A DNA stretch of 64,000 nucleotides, from positions 50,665 to 114,664 of the forward strand of contig NZ_BMXI01000018.1 of NCBI RefSeq assembly GCF_014651675.1. Reading direction: 5' to 3'. Below, piece by piece: positions 7,902 to 15,525 of this stretch. Source of the stretch: Roseibacillus persicicus (GTDB taxonomy: Bacteria; Verrucomicrobiota; Verrucomicrobiia; Verrucomicrobiales; Akkermansiaceae). Under the pieces are notes generated by a model. That model was not told the DNA's origin, did no database searches, and saw only the letters and a program-made list of their open reading frames with translations. Within the stretch, counting starts at the first letter, position 1. Each line of letters begins with the position of its first letter. Made by a program: the position numbers and the translations under genes.

Positions 7902-8564
7902 CTAGCCTTCAATCTTACCGTCCGTGACAATCAAAGTGCGGTCTCCGGTCTTAGCGAGGTCACGATCATGAGTGACAATGACCAATGTGGCTCCGATTCG
8001 ATCGGATAGGTCGAAGAGATGCCGCATGACTTCAGCTCCGTTTCGTGAGTCCAAATTTCCAGTGGGTTCGTCGGCAAAAATGATCTTGGGCTCATTGGAA
8101 AGAGCGCGCGCAATCGCAACCCGCTGCTGCTCTCCCCCACTCAACTCGGCGGGCAGGTGGTCCAAGCGCTCACCCAGACCGACCAGAGTCAACAATTCGG
8201 TGGCGCGTTCCCTCGTCTCCTTACCGCCGATGAGGGAAGGAATCATCACATTCTCCAACGCACTGAGCTCCGGAAGGAGGAAAAAGCTCTGAAAAATGTA
8301 GCCTAGCGTCTGATTCCGAAAATTCGCCTGCTGCTTGGGAGGCAAACGATAGATATCCTTTCCCTCGATAGTCACCTTGCCCTGCTCGGGTCGCTCCAAC
8401 CCAGCGAGGGTGTACATCAGAGTCGTCTTTCCCGCCCCGGATGGACCGCAGAGAAAAACCTTTTCCCCTGCTTCCACCTCCAGATTGACTCCACGGAGAA
8501 CCTCCAGCTTCTTTTTACCCAAAAGGTAGCTGCGATGGAGTTCGTTGGCTTCGATGAGAGACAT
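7902..8564 (-). CDS. ABC transporter ATP-binding protein, LolD/MacB-type
   Basis: 220 residues forming a complete nucleotide-binding domain: Walker A GPSGAGKT (40-47), Q-loop region GYIFQSFFLLPELSALENV, signature [15 protein letters not shown], Walker B IIFADEPTG with NLDS, and switch histidine in VIVTHDRD. The sequence type is that of LolD/MacB/FtsE proteins, which power lipoprotein release or periplasmic mechanotransmission rather than substrate import. No permease is adjacent in this window, so its partner must be encoded elsewhere. A second member of the family at 32855-33622 does have its permease. The substrate cannot be inferred. Confidence 0.9.
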   Translation of the reverse strand: MSLIEANELHRSYLLGKKKLEVLRGVNLEVEAGEKVFLCGPSGAGKTTLMYTLAGLERPEQGKVTIEGKDIYRLPPKQQANFRNQTLGYIFQSFFLLPELSALENVMIPSLIGGKETRERATELLTLVGLGERLDHLPAELSGGEQQRVAIARALSNEPKIIFADEPTGNLDSRNGAEVMRHLFDLSDRIGATLVIVTHDRDLAKTGDRTLIVTDGKIEG

Positions 8565-8635
8565 GGCAAATAGAGACTAAGAAGGTTCCGGGCCCCAAAC
8601 CTTTGGAGCACCCTGCAATTTAAGCAACAGCGTCG

Positions 8636-9607
8636 CTAGGCGAGCTCTTCGCCTTGCCAAACGCCGAAGTGACGGAACTTTTGGTAGCGCTCATCGCGGA
8701 GCTCTTCGCTGGACTTCTTGGCCAAGTCATCCAATTGCGTGAGCAACGCCTCCCGCAAGCTCTGGGCCGTCGCCACATGGTCGTGATGAGCTCCGCCCTC
8801 GGGCTCGGCAATCACGCCATCAATCAGTCCAAGCTCTTTCAAGTCCGGCGCAGCCAACTTCATCGCCTCCGCGGCCTCTGGGGCGTGCTTGCGATGCTTC
8901 CAAAGAATAGCCGCACATCCTTCCGGACTAATAACGGAGTAGTAAGAGTTCTCCATCATCAAAACCCGATTGGCGACGCCAATCCCCAAGGCACCTCCGG
9001 ATCCACCTTCGCCCAATACGATTGCAATGACGGGCACCTTGAGGGCCATCATGTCTCGCAGGTTGGCCGCGATGGCCTCCGCAATATTCCGCTCCTCGGC
9101 GCCGATCCCGGGAAATGCTCCGGGGGTGTCGATCATCGCCACGATGGGCAGGTTGAACCGCTCAGCGAGACGCATCAAACGCATGGCCTTGCGATACCCC
9201 TCGGGATGGGCGCTTCCGAAATTATGCTCCAAATTCTCCTTGGTGTTACGGCCCTTCTGATGACCTACGACCACGCATCGATGGTCGCCGATTCGAGCCA
9301 AGCCTGCCGGCATCGCCCGATCATCCCCCACCAGTCGGTCGCCATGCAATTCACAGAACTCGTCAAATGACTTGCTGAGATAATCCAGAAAAAACGGCCT
9401 GTTGGTGTGTCGCGCGATTTGGACACGTTGCCATGGCGTGAGGTTTTCGTAAATCTGCTTCCGCGTCCCCTCCAACTTCCCCTGCAGGGCGTTCATCTCA
9501 TCACCAAGGTCGAGGTTTTGCTCCTCGGCCTTCCGTCGTAGACCTTGGAGCTCCTCTTCGAGCTCCGCGATCGGCTTTTCAAATTCCAGTGGCTTTTCCA
9601 TCCCCAT
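8636..9607 (-). CDS. accA: Acetyl-CoA carboxylase carboxyltransferase subunit alpha
   Basis: 323-residue alpha subunit of the carboxyltransferase that moves the carboxyl group from biotin carrier protein to acetyl-CoA, giving malonyl-CoA for fatty-acid synthesis. Typical segments are TPWQRVQIARHTNRPFFLDY, the HQKGR and FGSAHPEGYRKAMRLM stretches, DTPGAFPGIGAEERN and the oxyanion-forming GEGGSGGALGI. Length and ends are normal. The start may be the ATG at 9607 or the second ATG at 9601. It begins two bases after the stop of the LysM gene, so the two are surely co-transcribed. acpP, another fatty-acid synthesis gene, lies upstream on the same strand. Confidence 0.96.
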   Translation of the reverse strand: MGMEKPLEFEKPIAELEEELQGLRRKAEEQNLDLGDEMNALQGKLEGTRKQIYENLTPWQRVQIARHTNRPFFLDYLSKSFDEFCELHGDRLVGDDRAMPAGLARIGDHRCVVVGHQKGRNTKENLEHNFGSAHPEGYRKAMRLMRLAERFNLPIVAMIDTPGAFPGIGAEERNIAEAIAANLRDMMALKVPVIAIVLGEGGSGGALGIGVANRVLMMENSYYSVISPEGCAAILWKHRKHAPEAAEAMKLAAPDLKELGLIDGVIAEPEGGAHHDHVATAQSLREALLTQLDDLAKKSSEELRDERYQKFRHFGVWQGEELA

Positions 9608-9608
9608 A

Positions 9609-10499
9609 TTACTCCTCGTCTTTATCCATCATGATTTCGATCTGATTGCCAACTCTTAATAACAGAGCAAGTTCTTCCACATCAGGCCGCGCCAAAAAGA
9701 ATCCGTTCCCCTCGGGCAATTCATCTCCCTCGTCTGGCATCGCACGAATCTGCCAGCCTTGATTCTCCAACCAAATCACTTTCTGCGACTCGCGATAGGC
9801 TTCGGTGCTGGTGCTGACACTGCGGGTGCCCACCATCCCTTTTTTGTCCTTCACCTTGGTTTGAATCACAACCTTGCTTTGGGAAGGCAGGCGAAATCTT
9901 TCAATGGGATACTCCTTAACGAATTCCTCCCGTCGCGGATTTTCCGAAATCGTCCGACGCAGGGTCAAGGCCTTGCGCTTGAGGTCAATCCGCATGTTAA
10001 AATTGAGAGCCACCATAAACAGCTCGTCGCCGGGATGAATCTCGAGGCGCTGGAGATTGTTCACCACCATCATGCAGTCGAGGGTGGTCTCATACTTTTT
10101 GGCCAGGTTCAGAGGGAACTCGCCTCGCTTGACCACATGCTTCACCTTCCAGTCATTCTCGCCCGGAGCGAAAATTTCATCGAGGTAGATTTCCCCCAAA
10201 ATCCGGCGGGCATCCTTGGCCGCGGGTGAACCGGGGCTGAAGTTAATGATGAAGTGGAGCTTCTCCTTCGCCTGCTCGAAGTCACCAGTGGCAATCAGCT
10301 CCGCCGCTCTCTGCGAAGCCCGATCTCCCGGCTCCACGTCCGGCAACTTATTCGCCTCCAGGTAGAGGAGCATCTCCTGATTATTGCGCTCGGGCACCGC
10401 CATCTCGAGCTGGAATCGCTGCACAAGGAAGGCCGTAGCGGCCATCACGGCCAAGACCCCGAACGCGGCAACTCCTTTGCAAATTGTGGAAAATCTCAT
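9609..10499 (-). CDS. LysM-domain envelope protein
   Basis: 296 residues. An N-terminal transmembrane or signal-anchor segment (about 8-27) is followed by a TPR-like helical stretch (65-110). A LysM domain follows at about 118-165 (VKHVVKRGEFPLNLAKKYETTLDCMM... LEIHPGDELFMV). The C-terminal region (170-296) has the strand pattern of L,D-transpeptidase-associated proteins, but I see no HGC catalytic signature, so enzymatic activity is not claimed. LysM implies binding to peptidoglycan in the periplasm. The gene sits 20 bp after the conserved gene at 10520 and directly before accA, apparently in one operon. Confidence 0.75.
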   Translation of the reverse strand: MRFSTICKGVAAFGVLAVMAATAFLVQRFQLEMAVPERNNQEMLLYLEANKLPDVEPGDRASQRAAELIATGDFEQAKEKLHFIINFSPGSPAAKDARRILGEIYLDEIFAPGENDWKVKHVVKRGEFPLNLAKKYETTLDCMMVVNNLQRLEIHPGDELFMVALNFNMRIDLKRKALTLRRTISENPRREEFVKEYPIERFRLPSQSKVVIQTKVKDKKGMVGTRSVSTSTEAYRESQKVIWLENQGWQIRAMPDEGDELPEGNGFFLARPDVEELALLLRVGNQIEIMMDKDEE

Positions 10500-10519
10500 A
10501 TTGGCATGCCCCCCTGGAA

Positions 10520-11050
10520 CTAAAGAAGGCCCTTTCGCTTGAAGTCGAAAAGATTAATTCTCTTCGACTTCGAAATCATCTCCATGGCGAAGCGCAGAAG
10601 GCAAATCTCCCAAGCGTCATCAACCCCCTCAATGACAGCCTGCATGGGCCGCCCTTCGGCCTTGGCCTGGTCGACCAGCCGCCCTCGGACCACGTCGATA
10701 GGCTCATGGATCAAGTCCTCCGTCACTCCGCTCCGCTTGAATTGAAAACCATATTGCAGGAACTGGGGCAACTGCCCCTCTTTCTCCATCCAATCGAAGA
10801 GCTTTTTGGCATGGTCGCCAAAACCTTCTGCCGAAATTTCTTCAAACCCCTCGGGGCGAATGATTTGCGGTTGAGACGCCTCCACTTCCCCTTCCCTAAT
10901 TCGCACCTGCCCCACTTGATCCATCGGCTCGCTCAAAAATTGGAACTCGAAGCGGGTGGAGGTGAAGGTGTCGATTCTTCGATCAGGCTCGTAGAGCACT
11001 CGAGTTGTCTCGAGTGCATACTGGACGGTGTCAGGAGAATGAGGTTGCAA
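10520..11050 (-). CDS. Conserved protein of unknown function
   Basis: 176 residues with no signal peptide or membrane segment and a mixed charged composition. The frame starts with TTG at 11050, with no obvious ATG. I retain it because the protein sequence is coherent from residue 10 (YALETTRVLYEPDRRIDTF) and because nothing else fills this stretch. Features are an acidic middle portion and a basic C-terminus (ISKSKRINLFDFKRKGLL). It lies between acpP and the LysM gene on the same strand. No function is proposed. Confidence 0.65.
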   Translation of the reverse strand: MQPHSPDTVQYALETTRVLYEPDRRIDTFTSTRFEFQFLSEPMDQVGQVRIREGEVEASQPQIIRPEGFEEISAEGFGDHAKKLFDWMEKEGQLPQFLQYGFQFKRSGVTEDLIHEPIDVVRGRLVDQAKAEGRPMQAVIEGVDDAWEICLLRFAMEMISKSKRINLFDFKRKGLL

Positions 11051-11170
11051 GAGAAAAAGGTCGTTCAGTTCGCCAGTTGGTCAAACTGTGAAATCCTGTG
11101 CCTTGAGAACAGAAAAGGCGGATCCGACTCGGATCCACCTCTTGAAATCTGTTTTCAGTTTGAGTGAATC

Positions 11171-11413
11171 TTACTCTCCAGCCTTGTCGACGTAGGCGAG
11201 GATGTCGCCCATGCTGGTCAATTTTTCAGCTTCATCGTCGGGAACCTCGATACCGAACTCCTCCTCGATGGCCATAACCAGTTCGACCGCATCCAGCGAG
11301 TCTGCGCCGAGGTCCTCCATCAGCTTGGCCTCGGGTGTAACTTGGTCTTCGTTGACGCCGAGTTGCTCGACGATGATATCCTTGATTCGTGCTTCGTTCG
11401 TTTTATCGGACAT
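11171..11413 (-). CDS. acpP: Acyl carrier protein
   Basis: 80-residue acidic acyl carrier protein. The motif [18 protein letters not shown] contains the serine (S39) that receives 4'-phosphopantetheine, and the surrounding four-helix pattern is standard. It carries growing acyl chains in fatty-acid synthesis. Its placement upstream of accA on the same strand fits a lipid-synthesis neighbourhood, though two other genes intervene and no fab genes are adjacent. Confidence 0.96.
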   Translation of the reverse strand: MSDKTNEARIKDIIVEQLGVNEDQVTPEAKLMEDLGADSLDAVELVMAIEEEFGIEVPDDEAEKLTSMGDILAYVDKAGE

Positions 11414-11486
11414 AGGGTCTGTTCAGTAGTTGAGTGTGGGGGGAAGGATTACGCGGCTCTTTCTGAATTGGCAATGGCGAAAATCA

Positions 11487-12374
11487 TTACTCGCTGTCAT
11501 TTGTAGCGACCTTCTTTTCTTCATTTTCCGGCTCTTCGTCCTCTTCCGGAGCCAATTCAATCAGTTCTCCATGGAAATTGGACAAAATCCGGTCGTAGAG
11601 CTTTTGGGCTGGCTCTCCTTCTTCTTTCTTAAACTGGCCGTAGACCATGCCGTCTACCTTGGCCTTTTTCTCGCTTCCCCCGTCATTATAATAAAGATAA
11701 GCGAGCCCCTTGGTGTCCCATTTGCGGGCATCGATGCGCTTGATGTCGCCGTAGGGAATCAACTTTCCTCCCGGGGCGGTAAAACCTGCGGAATCGACCT
11801 TCATGCTTCGCCCCAGGGTGCGGAGGAAGAAAAAGAGCGCCAGAACAAAGAGCACGGTGCAGAAAATCCCAATGTAGAGCTGTTCCTTAATCTTGGCTTC
11901 GGACTTCAACTGATCCGCCGATTTCTCGTCCCACTTTCTGCCCCCGGAATTCGAAAACTCCTTCCACCCCGGAGGACTGGCGATGTTTTTCCCTTGCTCG
12001 TAGAGAGGAGAATAGGTCTCGAAATCGGCCAGAATATCCGGCCAAGTTTTTTCAAAATCCGTGTCGGCGGGGACAGTCGGTGCGACCTCGTCCACCTTCT
12101 CGCCATCCTTGTCGACCGGGCGGAAGATCTTCTGTGTAGAGGCATACTCTTCCCATTCGGCAGGGCTCTTTCCTTCCTCGAGATGCTTGGCAAAGTCTTC
12201 TTTCGCCTGCTCAAATGCGAGGAAATGGTAGCGCTCCACGTTTTTCTCCGGATAGCCCCACTTCCAGTCTTTGAAGAACATGAAGGCGCCCACCCCGAAC
12301 ATGACTGCCATCGCTACGGCGCGCCACAGAAACCACTTGGTCGGCTTGCAAACTAATTCGGTAGAGTCGCTCAT
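11487..12374 (-). CDS. Inner-membrane protein of unknown function with two transmembrane segments
   Basis: 295 residues from the ATG at 12374 (MSDSTELVCKPTKWF). The frame is open for 72 more codons upstream, but that part reads like non-coding sequence and overlaps the gene at 12493. One hydrophobic helix is at about residues 14-32 (WRAVAMAVMFGVGAFMFF) and a second at about 180-200 (IGIFCTVLFVLALFFFL). Between them is a charged region of ~140 residues. After the second helix comes a PH-like strand pattern (GGKLIPYGDIKRIDARKWDTKGLAYLYYNDG) and a Glu-rich tail. No family assignment is made. Confidence 0.75.
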   Translation of the reverse strand: MSDSTELVCKPTKWFLWRAVAMAVMFGVGAFMFFKDWKWGYPEKNVERYHFLAFEQAKEDFAKHLEEGKSPAEWEEYASTQKIFRPVDKDGEKVDEVAPTVPADTDFEKTWPDILADFETYSPLYEQGKNIASPPGWKEFSNSGGRKWDEKSADQLKSEAKIKEQLYIGIFCTVLFVLALFFFLRTLGRSMKVDSAGFTAPGGKLIPYGDIKRIDARKWDTKGLAYLYYNDGGSEKKAKVDGMVYGQFKKEEGEPAQKLYDRILSNFHGELIELAPEEDEEPENEEKKVATNDSE

Positions 12375-12492
12375 GTATTCGTAAGGGAGTTTGCGAGATA
12401 AAGTCCCGTTGGCAAGCCCATGATGCCTAAGTTGCGCCAGCGAAGAGGATTGCCCCCTTCCCGCAAACCCTACTTGAGCTCCCGGCCCCAGT

Positions 12493-13449
12493 TCATTTTG
12501 CCGTGGGGGCAGGAGCGAGTCCCACTGGACGCTCGGCTCTCGGTGTGACGGCAAAGGAATTGAAGCCGTAGCCCAGCACTTCATGGGCATCGCAGACCGT
12601 CATGAAAGCATTCGGATCCACTTCCTTGACCAGGCGCTTCAATCGCATGACCTCCGGAGCACGGGCTACGACCATCAAAACCTCGCGCTCCTCACCAGAA
12701 TACCCTCCCTGCCCGTGGAGCTTGGTCACGCCGAGCGGAATCTCGGTCAGGATCCGGGACTCAATTTCGGGGGAAAGCTCGGAGACAATCAGTGCCATTC
12801 GCGAGTGGCTCATGCCATTGAGAAGACCCCGGGCGGTCCTGCCGACAATCGCAACACAAATCGCTGCAGCCAAAATCAGCTCGGCATTCCGATACACCAG
12901 CGCCGCGGAAAGCAGCACCAATCCGTCCAACAAAATCAGCCCACGGTCCACCGGCAAACCCAAGCGACGGTGAAACAAAAGCGCCAAGGCACTGAACCCT
13001 CCCACCGACCCGTTGGCACGAAAGACCAGGCCCATTCCCACCCCCACTCCCGCTCCGCCGGCAAGACTGCCTAGGAGCAAGTCCCCGGTCATTGGCGGCC
13101 AGAAGCGGGTCAAGTAAACCGCGGCCGGCAAAGCAATCAGTCCAGCCAAACTTCGAAAGACAAACGCCCGCCCCAGAAACTTGGCCGCAATCACAAGAAT
13201 GAGAAAATTGAAACCCCATTGCAAAAACGCGGGCTCAATCCCGAACACTTCACTGAATATGAGCGAAAGCCCCACGATCCCCCCCGACGCAATCTCATTC
13301 GGGCGCAGCAGAACATTGAACGATGTGCCCGCCAAGAAGCAGCCGAAGAGGATCTGGCTGAGGTCCAACAAGGGACGGGAGACCGGCACACGGGGATGTG
13401 GCAGATGCGGAGAGTGACTCATGCCGGACCCTACTTTAATCGTTTTCAT
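12493..13449 (-). CDS. YitT-family membrane protein (DUF161 plus DUF2179)
   Basis: 318 residues. The N-terminal ~200 residues hold about five to six membrane helices with the family-typical segment GTSFNVLLRPNEIASGGIVGLSLI. The C-terminal ~90 residues form a soluble DUF2179-like domain with TKLHGQGGYSGEEREVLMVVARAPEVMRLKRLVKEVDPNAF. Members of this family are conserved inner-membrane proteins whose transported substrate, if any, is not established. The start could be the ATG at 13449 or at 13422 (MSHSPHL). It is divergent from the gene at 13579. Confidence 0.88.
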   Translation of the reverse strand: MKTIKVGSGMSHSPHLPHPRVPVSRPLLDLSQILFGCFLAGTSFNVLLRPNEIASGGIVGLSLIFSEVFGIEPAFLQWGFNFLILVIAAKFLGRAFVFRSLAGLIALPAAVYLTRFWPPMTGDLLLGSLAGGAGVGVGMGLVFRANGSVGGFSALALLFHRRLGLPVDRGLILLDGLVLLSAALVYRNAELILAAAICVAIVGRTARGLLNGMSHSRMALIVSELSPEIESRILTEIPLGVTKLHGQGGYSGEEREVLMVVARAPEVMRLKRLVKEVDPNAFMTVCDAHEVLGYGFNSFAVTPRAERPVGLAPAPTAK

Positions 13450-13578
13450 CCAAGAACACTTAAAAAGCTAAAAATTGACTAAGCAGTTCTCTCAAATTGG
13501 AATTGGTGAACTGTCACCCATTGGGAAACTCTTAAATTTTTGCTTTCTCCAACCCCGCCCCAAGGCCATCACAGGGGC

Positions 13579-14709
13579 ATGTTGACACCAGTTGCTGACC
13601 GCCGCGCCACGGGTTCCTTGAAGTGGGATCGCCGCTCCGACCTCGATCCCTTTTGGGTCGCGGACATGGACTTTCAGAGCCCGCCCGAAGTGATCTCCGC
13701 GCTGCAGGACCGTGTGAGCCAGGGAGTCTTCGGCTACGCCCTCCCCCATCCCTCGCTTGTCGAGACCTTGCAAACCTATCTTTCCAATCGCATCGGCTAC
13801 ACTGCGAAGGAGGAAGAGATTGTCCACCTCGGCGGTCTCGTTCCTGCCTTGTCCATGGCTGGTCGCGCTTTTGCCCAGCCGGGTGACTCGCTGATGACCT
13901 GCACCCCAGTCTATCCTCCATTCTTGGGAGTTCACCACGATGGCGGGACCCAGCTCCTCACCACCGAGCATGTTCAGGTCGAAGGAGTCTGGACCTTTGA
14001 CTGGGAGAAAATGGTTGCCGCCGTCCGCCCCGACACCAAGGTCTTCATCCTTTCCAATCCTCAGAATCCCCTCGGCCGCGCCTTCACCGAGCGGGAGATG
14101 ATCAAGCTGGCAACCTTTTGCCAGAAGCTCGGTATCCTTTTGGTCTCTGACGAGATTCACTGCGACCTCATTCTCGACGAAGAGGAGACTCCGCACTTCT
14201 CCGCTCTCAATCTGCCGGAGGAACTACGCGAAAACACCATCACGCTGCTCTCGCCCTCCAAGACCTACAACATCGCGGGCCTGGGTTACGCCTATGCGGT
14301 CATTCCCAACGATTCCGTCCGCCGTCGTTTTCAATCTGCAAAGGGTCACACCCTCTCCGAGATCAACGCCCTTGCCTACTTCGCCGCCGAAGCCGCCTAT
14401 CAGCATGGTGAGCCGTGGCGTCAGGAGCTGCTCTCCGTCCTGCGCAAGAACCGCAACTACCTTACCTCCTACCTCGCGGACCAGTTGCCTGAAGTCATCG
14501 TGCCCGAGATCGAAGCCACCTACCTCGCGTGGATCGATTGCTCCGCGCTCACCCACGACAATCCCGCCAAGGTTGCGGAGGACAAGGAAAAGCTCTTCCT
14601 CTCCGACGGGGCATTCTTCGGGTCTCCCAAAGCGGTCCGGTTCAACTACGGCTGCCCCACCTACCGGGTGCAGGAAGGCTTGGAGAAAATGGTGCGCGCC
14701 TTGCGATAA
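13579..14709 (+). CDS. PLP-dependent C-S lyase/aminotransferase, PatB/MalY type
   Basis: 376-residue fold-type I PLP enzyme. The N-terminal region RRATGSLKWDRR...FWVADMDFQSPPEV is diagnostic of the PatB/MalY subgroup (cystathionine beta-lyase-like), which cleaves C-S bonds of cystathionine or related cysteine conjugates to pyruvate, ammonia and a thiol. Other signatures are NPQNPLGRAFTEREM, VSDEIHCDLI (Asp for the PLP pyridine nitrogen) and SPSKTYNIAGL, where K228 forms the internal aldimine. The ATG at 13579 gives the normal N-terminus; the upstream extension to 13540 is rejected. The true substrate cannot be fixed from sequence alone. Confidence 0.9.
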   Translation: MLTPVADRRATGSLKWDRRSDLDPFWVADMDFQSPPEVISALQDRVSQGVFGYALPHPSLVETLQTYLSNRIGYTAKEEEIVHLGGLVPALSMAGRAFAQPGDSLMTCTPVYPPFLGVHHDGGTQLLTTEHVQVEGVWTFDWEKMVAAVRPDTKVFILSNPQNPLGRAFTEREMIKLATFCQKLGILLVSDEIHCDLILDEEETPHFSALNLPEELRENTITLLSPSKTYNIAGLGYAYAVIPNDSVRRRFQSAKGHTLSEINALAYFAAEAAYQHGEPWRQELLSVLRKNRNYLTSYLADQLPEVIVPEIEATYLAWIDCSALTHDNPAKVAEDKEKLFLSDGAFFGSPKAVRFNYGCPTYRVQEGLEKMVRALR

Positions 14710-14787
14710 GGATGCTTCTCCCATCCATGCTCATATTCGACATTTTTGGGATCTGATTTTGACAAATTTCACCTAAACTTGCTGGAG

Positions 14788-15516
14788 GTGAACGACAACC
14801 CGACCTCTTCTCAAGCACCTGGAGCATTCCCGGCGACTCGCTGGACCCTGGTGCGTGAGGCGGCGACGTCTGATCCGGCGGCGCTGACCGAGTTGTGTAA
14901 AGACTACTGGTTCCCTCTCTACTGCTACGCCCGCCGCTTGCGCGACAATCAGGCCGACGCCGAAGATTTGACGCAAAGCTTTTTCGCCCATCTTCTTTCC
15001 AAAGACGGATTGCAGAAAGCGGAACAGGACCGGGGAAAGCTGCGCAGCTTTCTCATCCGTTCCTTGCAGAATTTCGCTATCGACGAGTGGAGGCACGCCA
15101 AGCGGTTCAAACGTGGTGGGTTCGCCCAGATAGTCTCCATCGATGCGCAGGAAGCAGAGGAGCGATACCTCTCCGAACCGGTGGAAAAGCTCACTCCCGA
15201 AGTCGCCTTCGACCGCGCTTGGGCCAGTCAGCTGCTGGAAGATGTGCTCAACAAGCTTTCCCAATCCTATCATCAGGCGGGCAAAGGCCCCATCTTCGAA
15301 AAACTGCGTGAGCAGCTTGTGCCGGGAGGGACACAACAACCCTACGCTCTCGCTGCGGCCGAACTCGGCATGAGCGAGCCGGCGGTGCGCATTGCCGCCT
15401 TCAAGCTGCGCAATCGCTATCGGGATCTCCTCAAGCAAACCATCGCCCAGACCGTGAGCAATGAGACCGAAGTGGAAGAAGAACTGGCCCATCTTCGCGC
15501 CGCCTTCGTCAATTGA
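14788..15516 (+). CDS. ECF-type RNA polymerase sigma factor
   Basis: About 242 residues if the GTG at 14788 is used. In-frame TTG codons at 14746 and 14779 are alternatives, and no candidate has a well-spaced Shine-Dalgarno. Region 2 is seen in CYARRLRDNQADAEDLTQSFFAHLL and the following FLIRSLQNFAIDEWRHAKRFKRGG. Region 4 is seen in ALAAAELGMSEPAVRIAAFKLRNRYRDLLK. This subtype is habitually encoded beside a Ser/Thr kinase rather than a classical anti-sigma factor. The kinase gene here begins 9 bp after its stop, so translational coupling and a kinase-controlled sigma are inferred. Confidence 0.9.
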   Translation: MNDNPTSSQAPGAFPATRWTLVREAATSDPAALTELCKDYWFPLYCYARRLRDNQADAEDLTQSFFAHLLSKDGLQKAEQDRGKLRSFLIRSLQNFAIDEWRHAKRFKRGGFAQIVSIDAQEAEERYLSEPVEKLTPEVAFDRAWASQLLEDVLNKLSQSYHQAGKGPIFEKLREQLVPGGTQQPYALAAAELGMSEPAVRIAAFKLRNRYRDLLKQTIAQTVSNETEVEEELAHLRAAFVN

Positions 15517-15525
15517 TTCCCACTC

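Noticed and set aside
10484..11167. 227-codon plus-strand ORF opposite the conserved protein at 10520-11050
   Set aside because: The minus-strand frame fits the operon and has a coherent protein sequence. The plus frame is a shadow.
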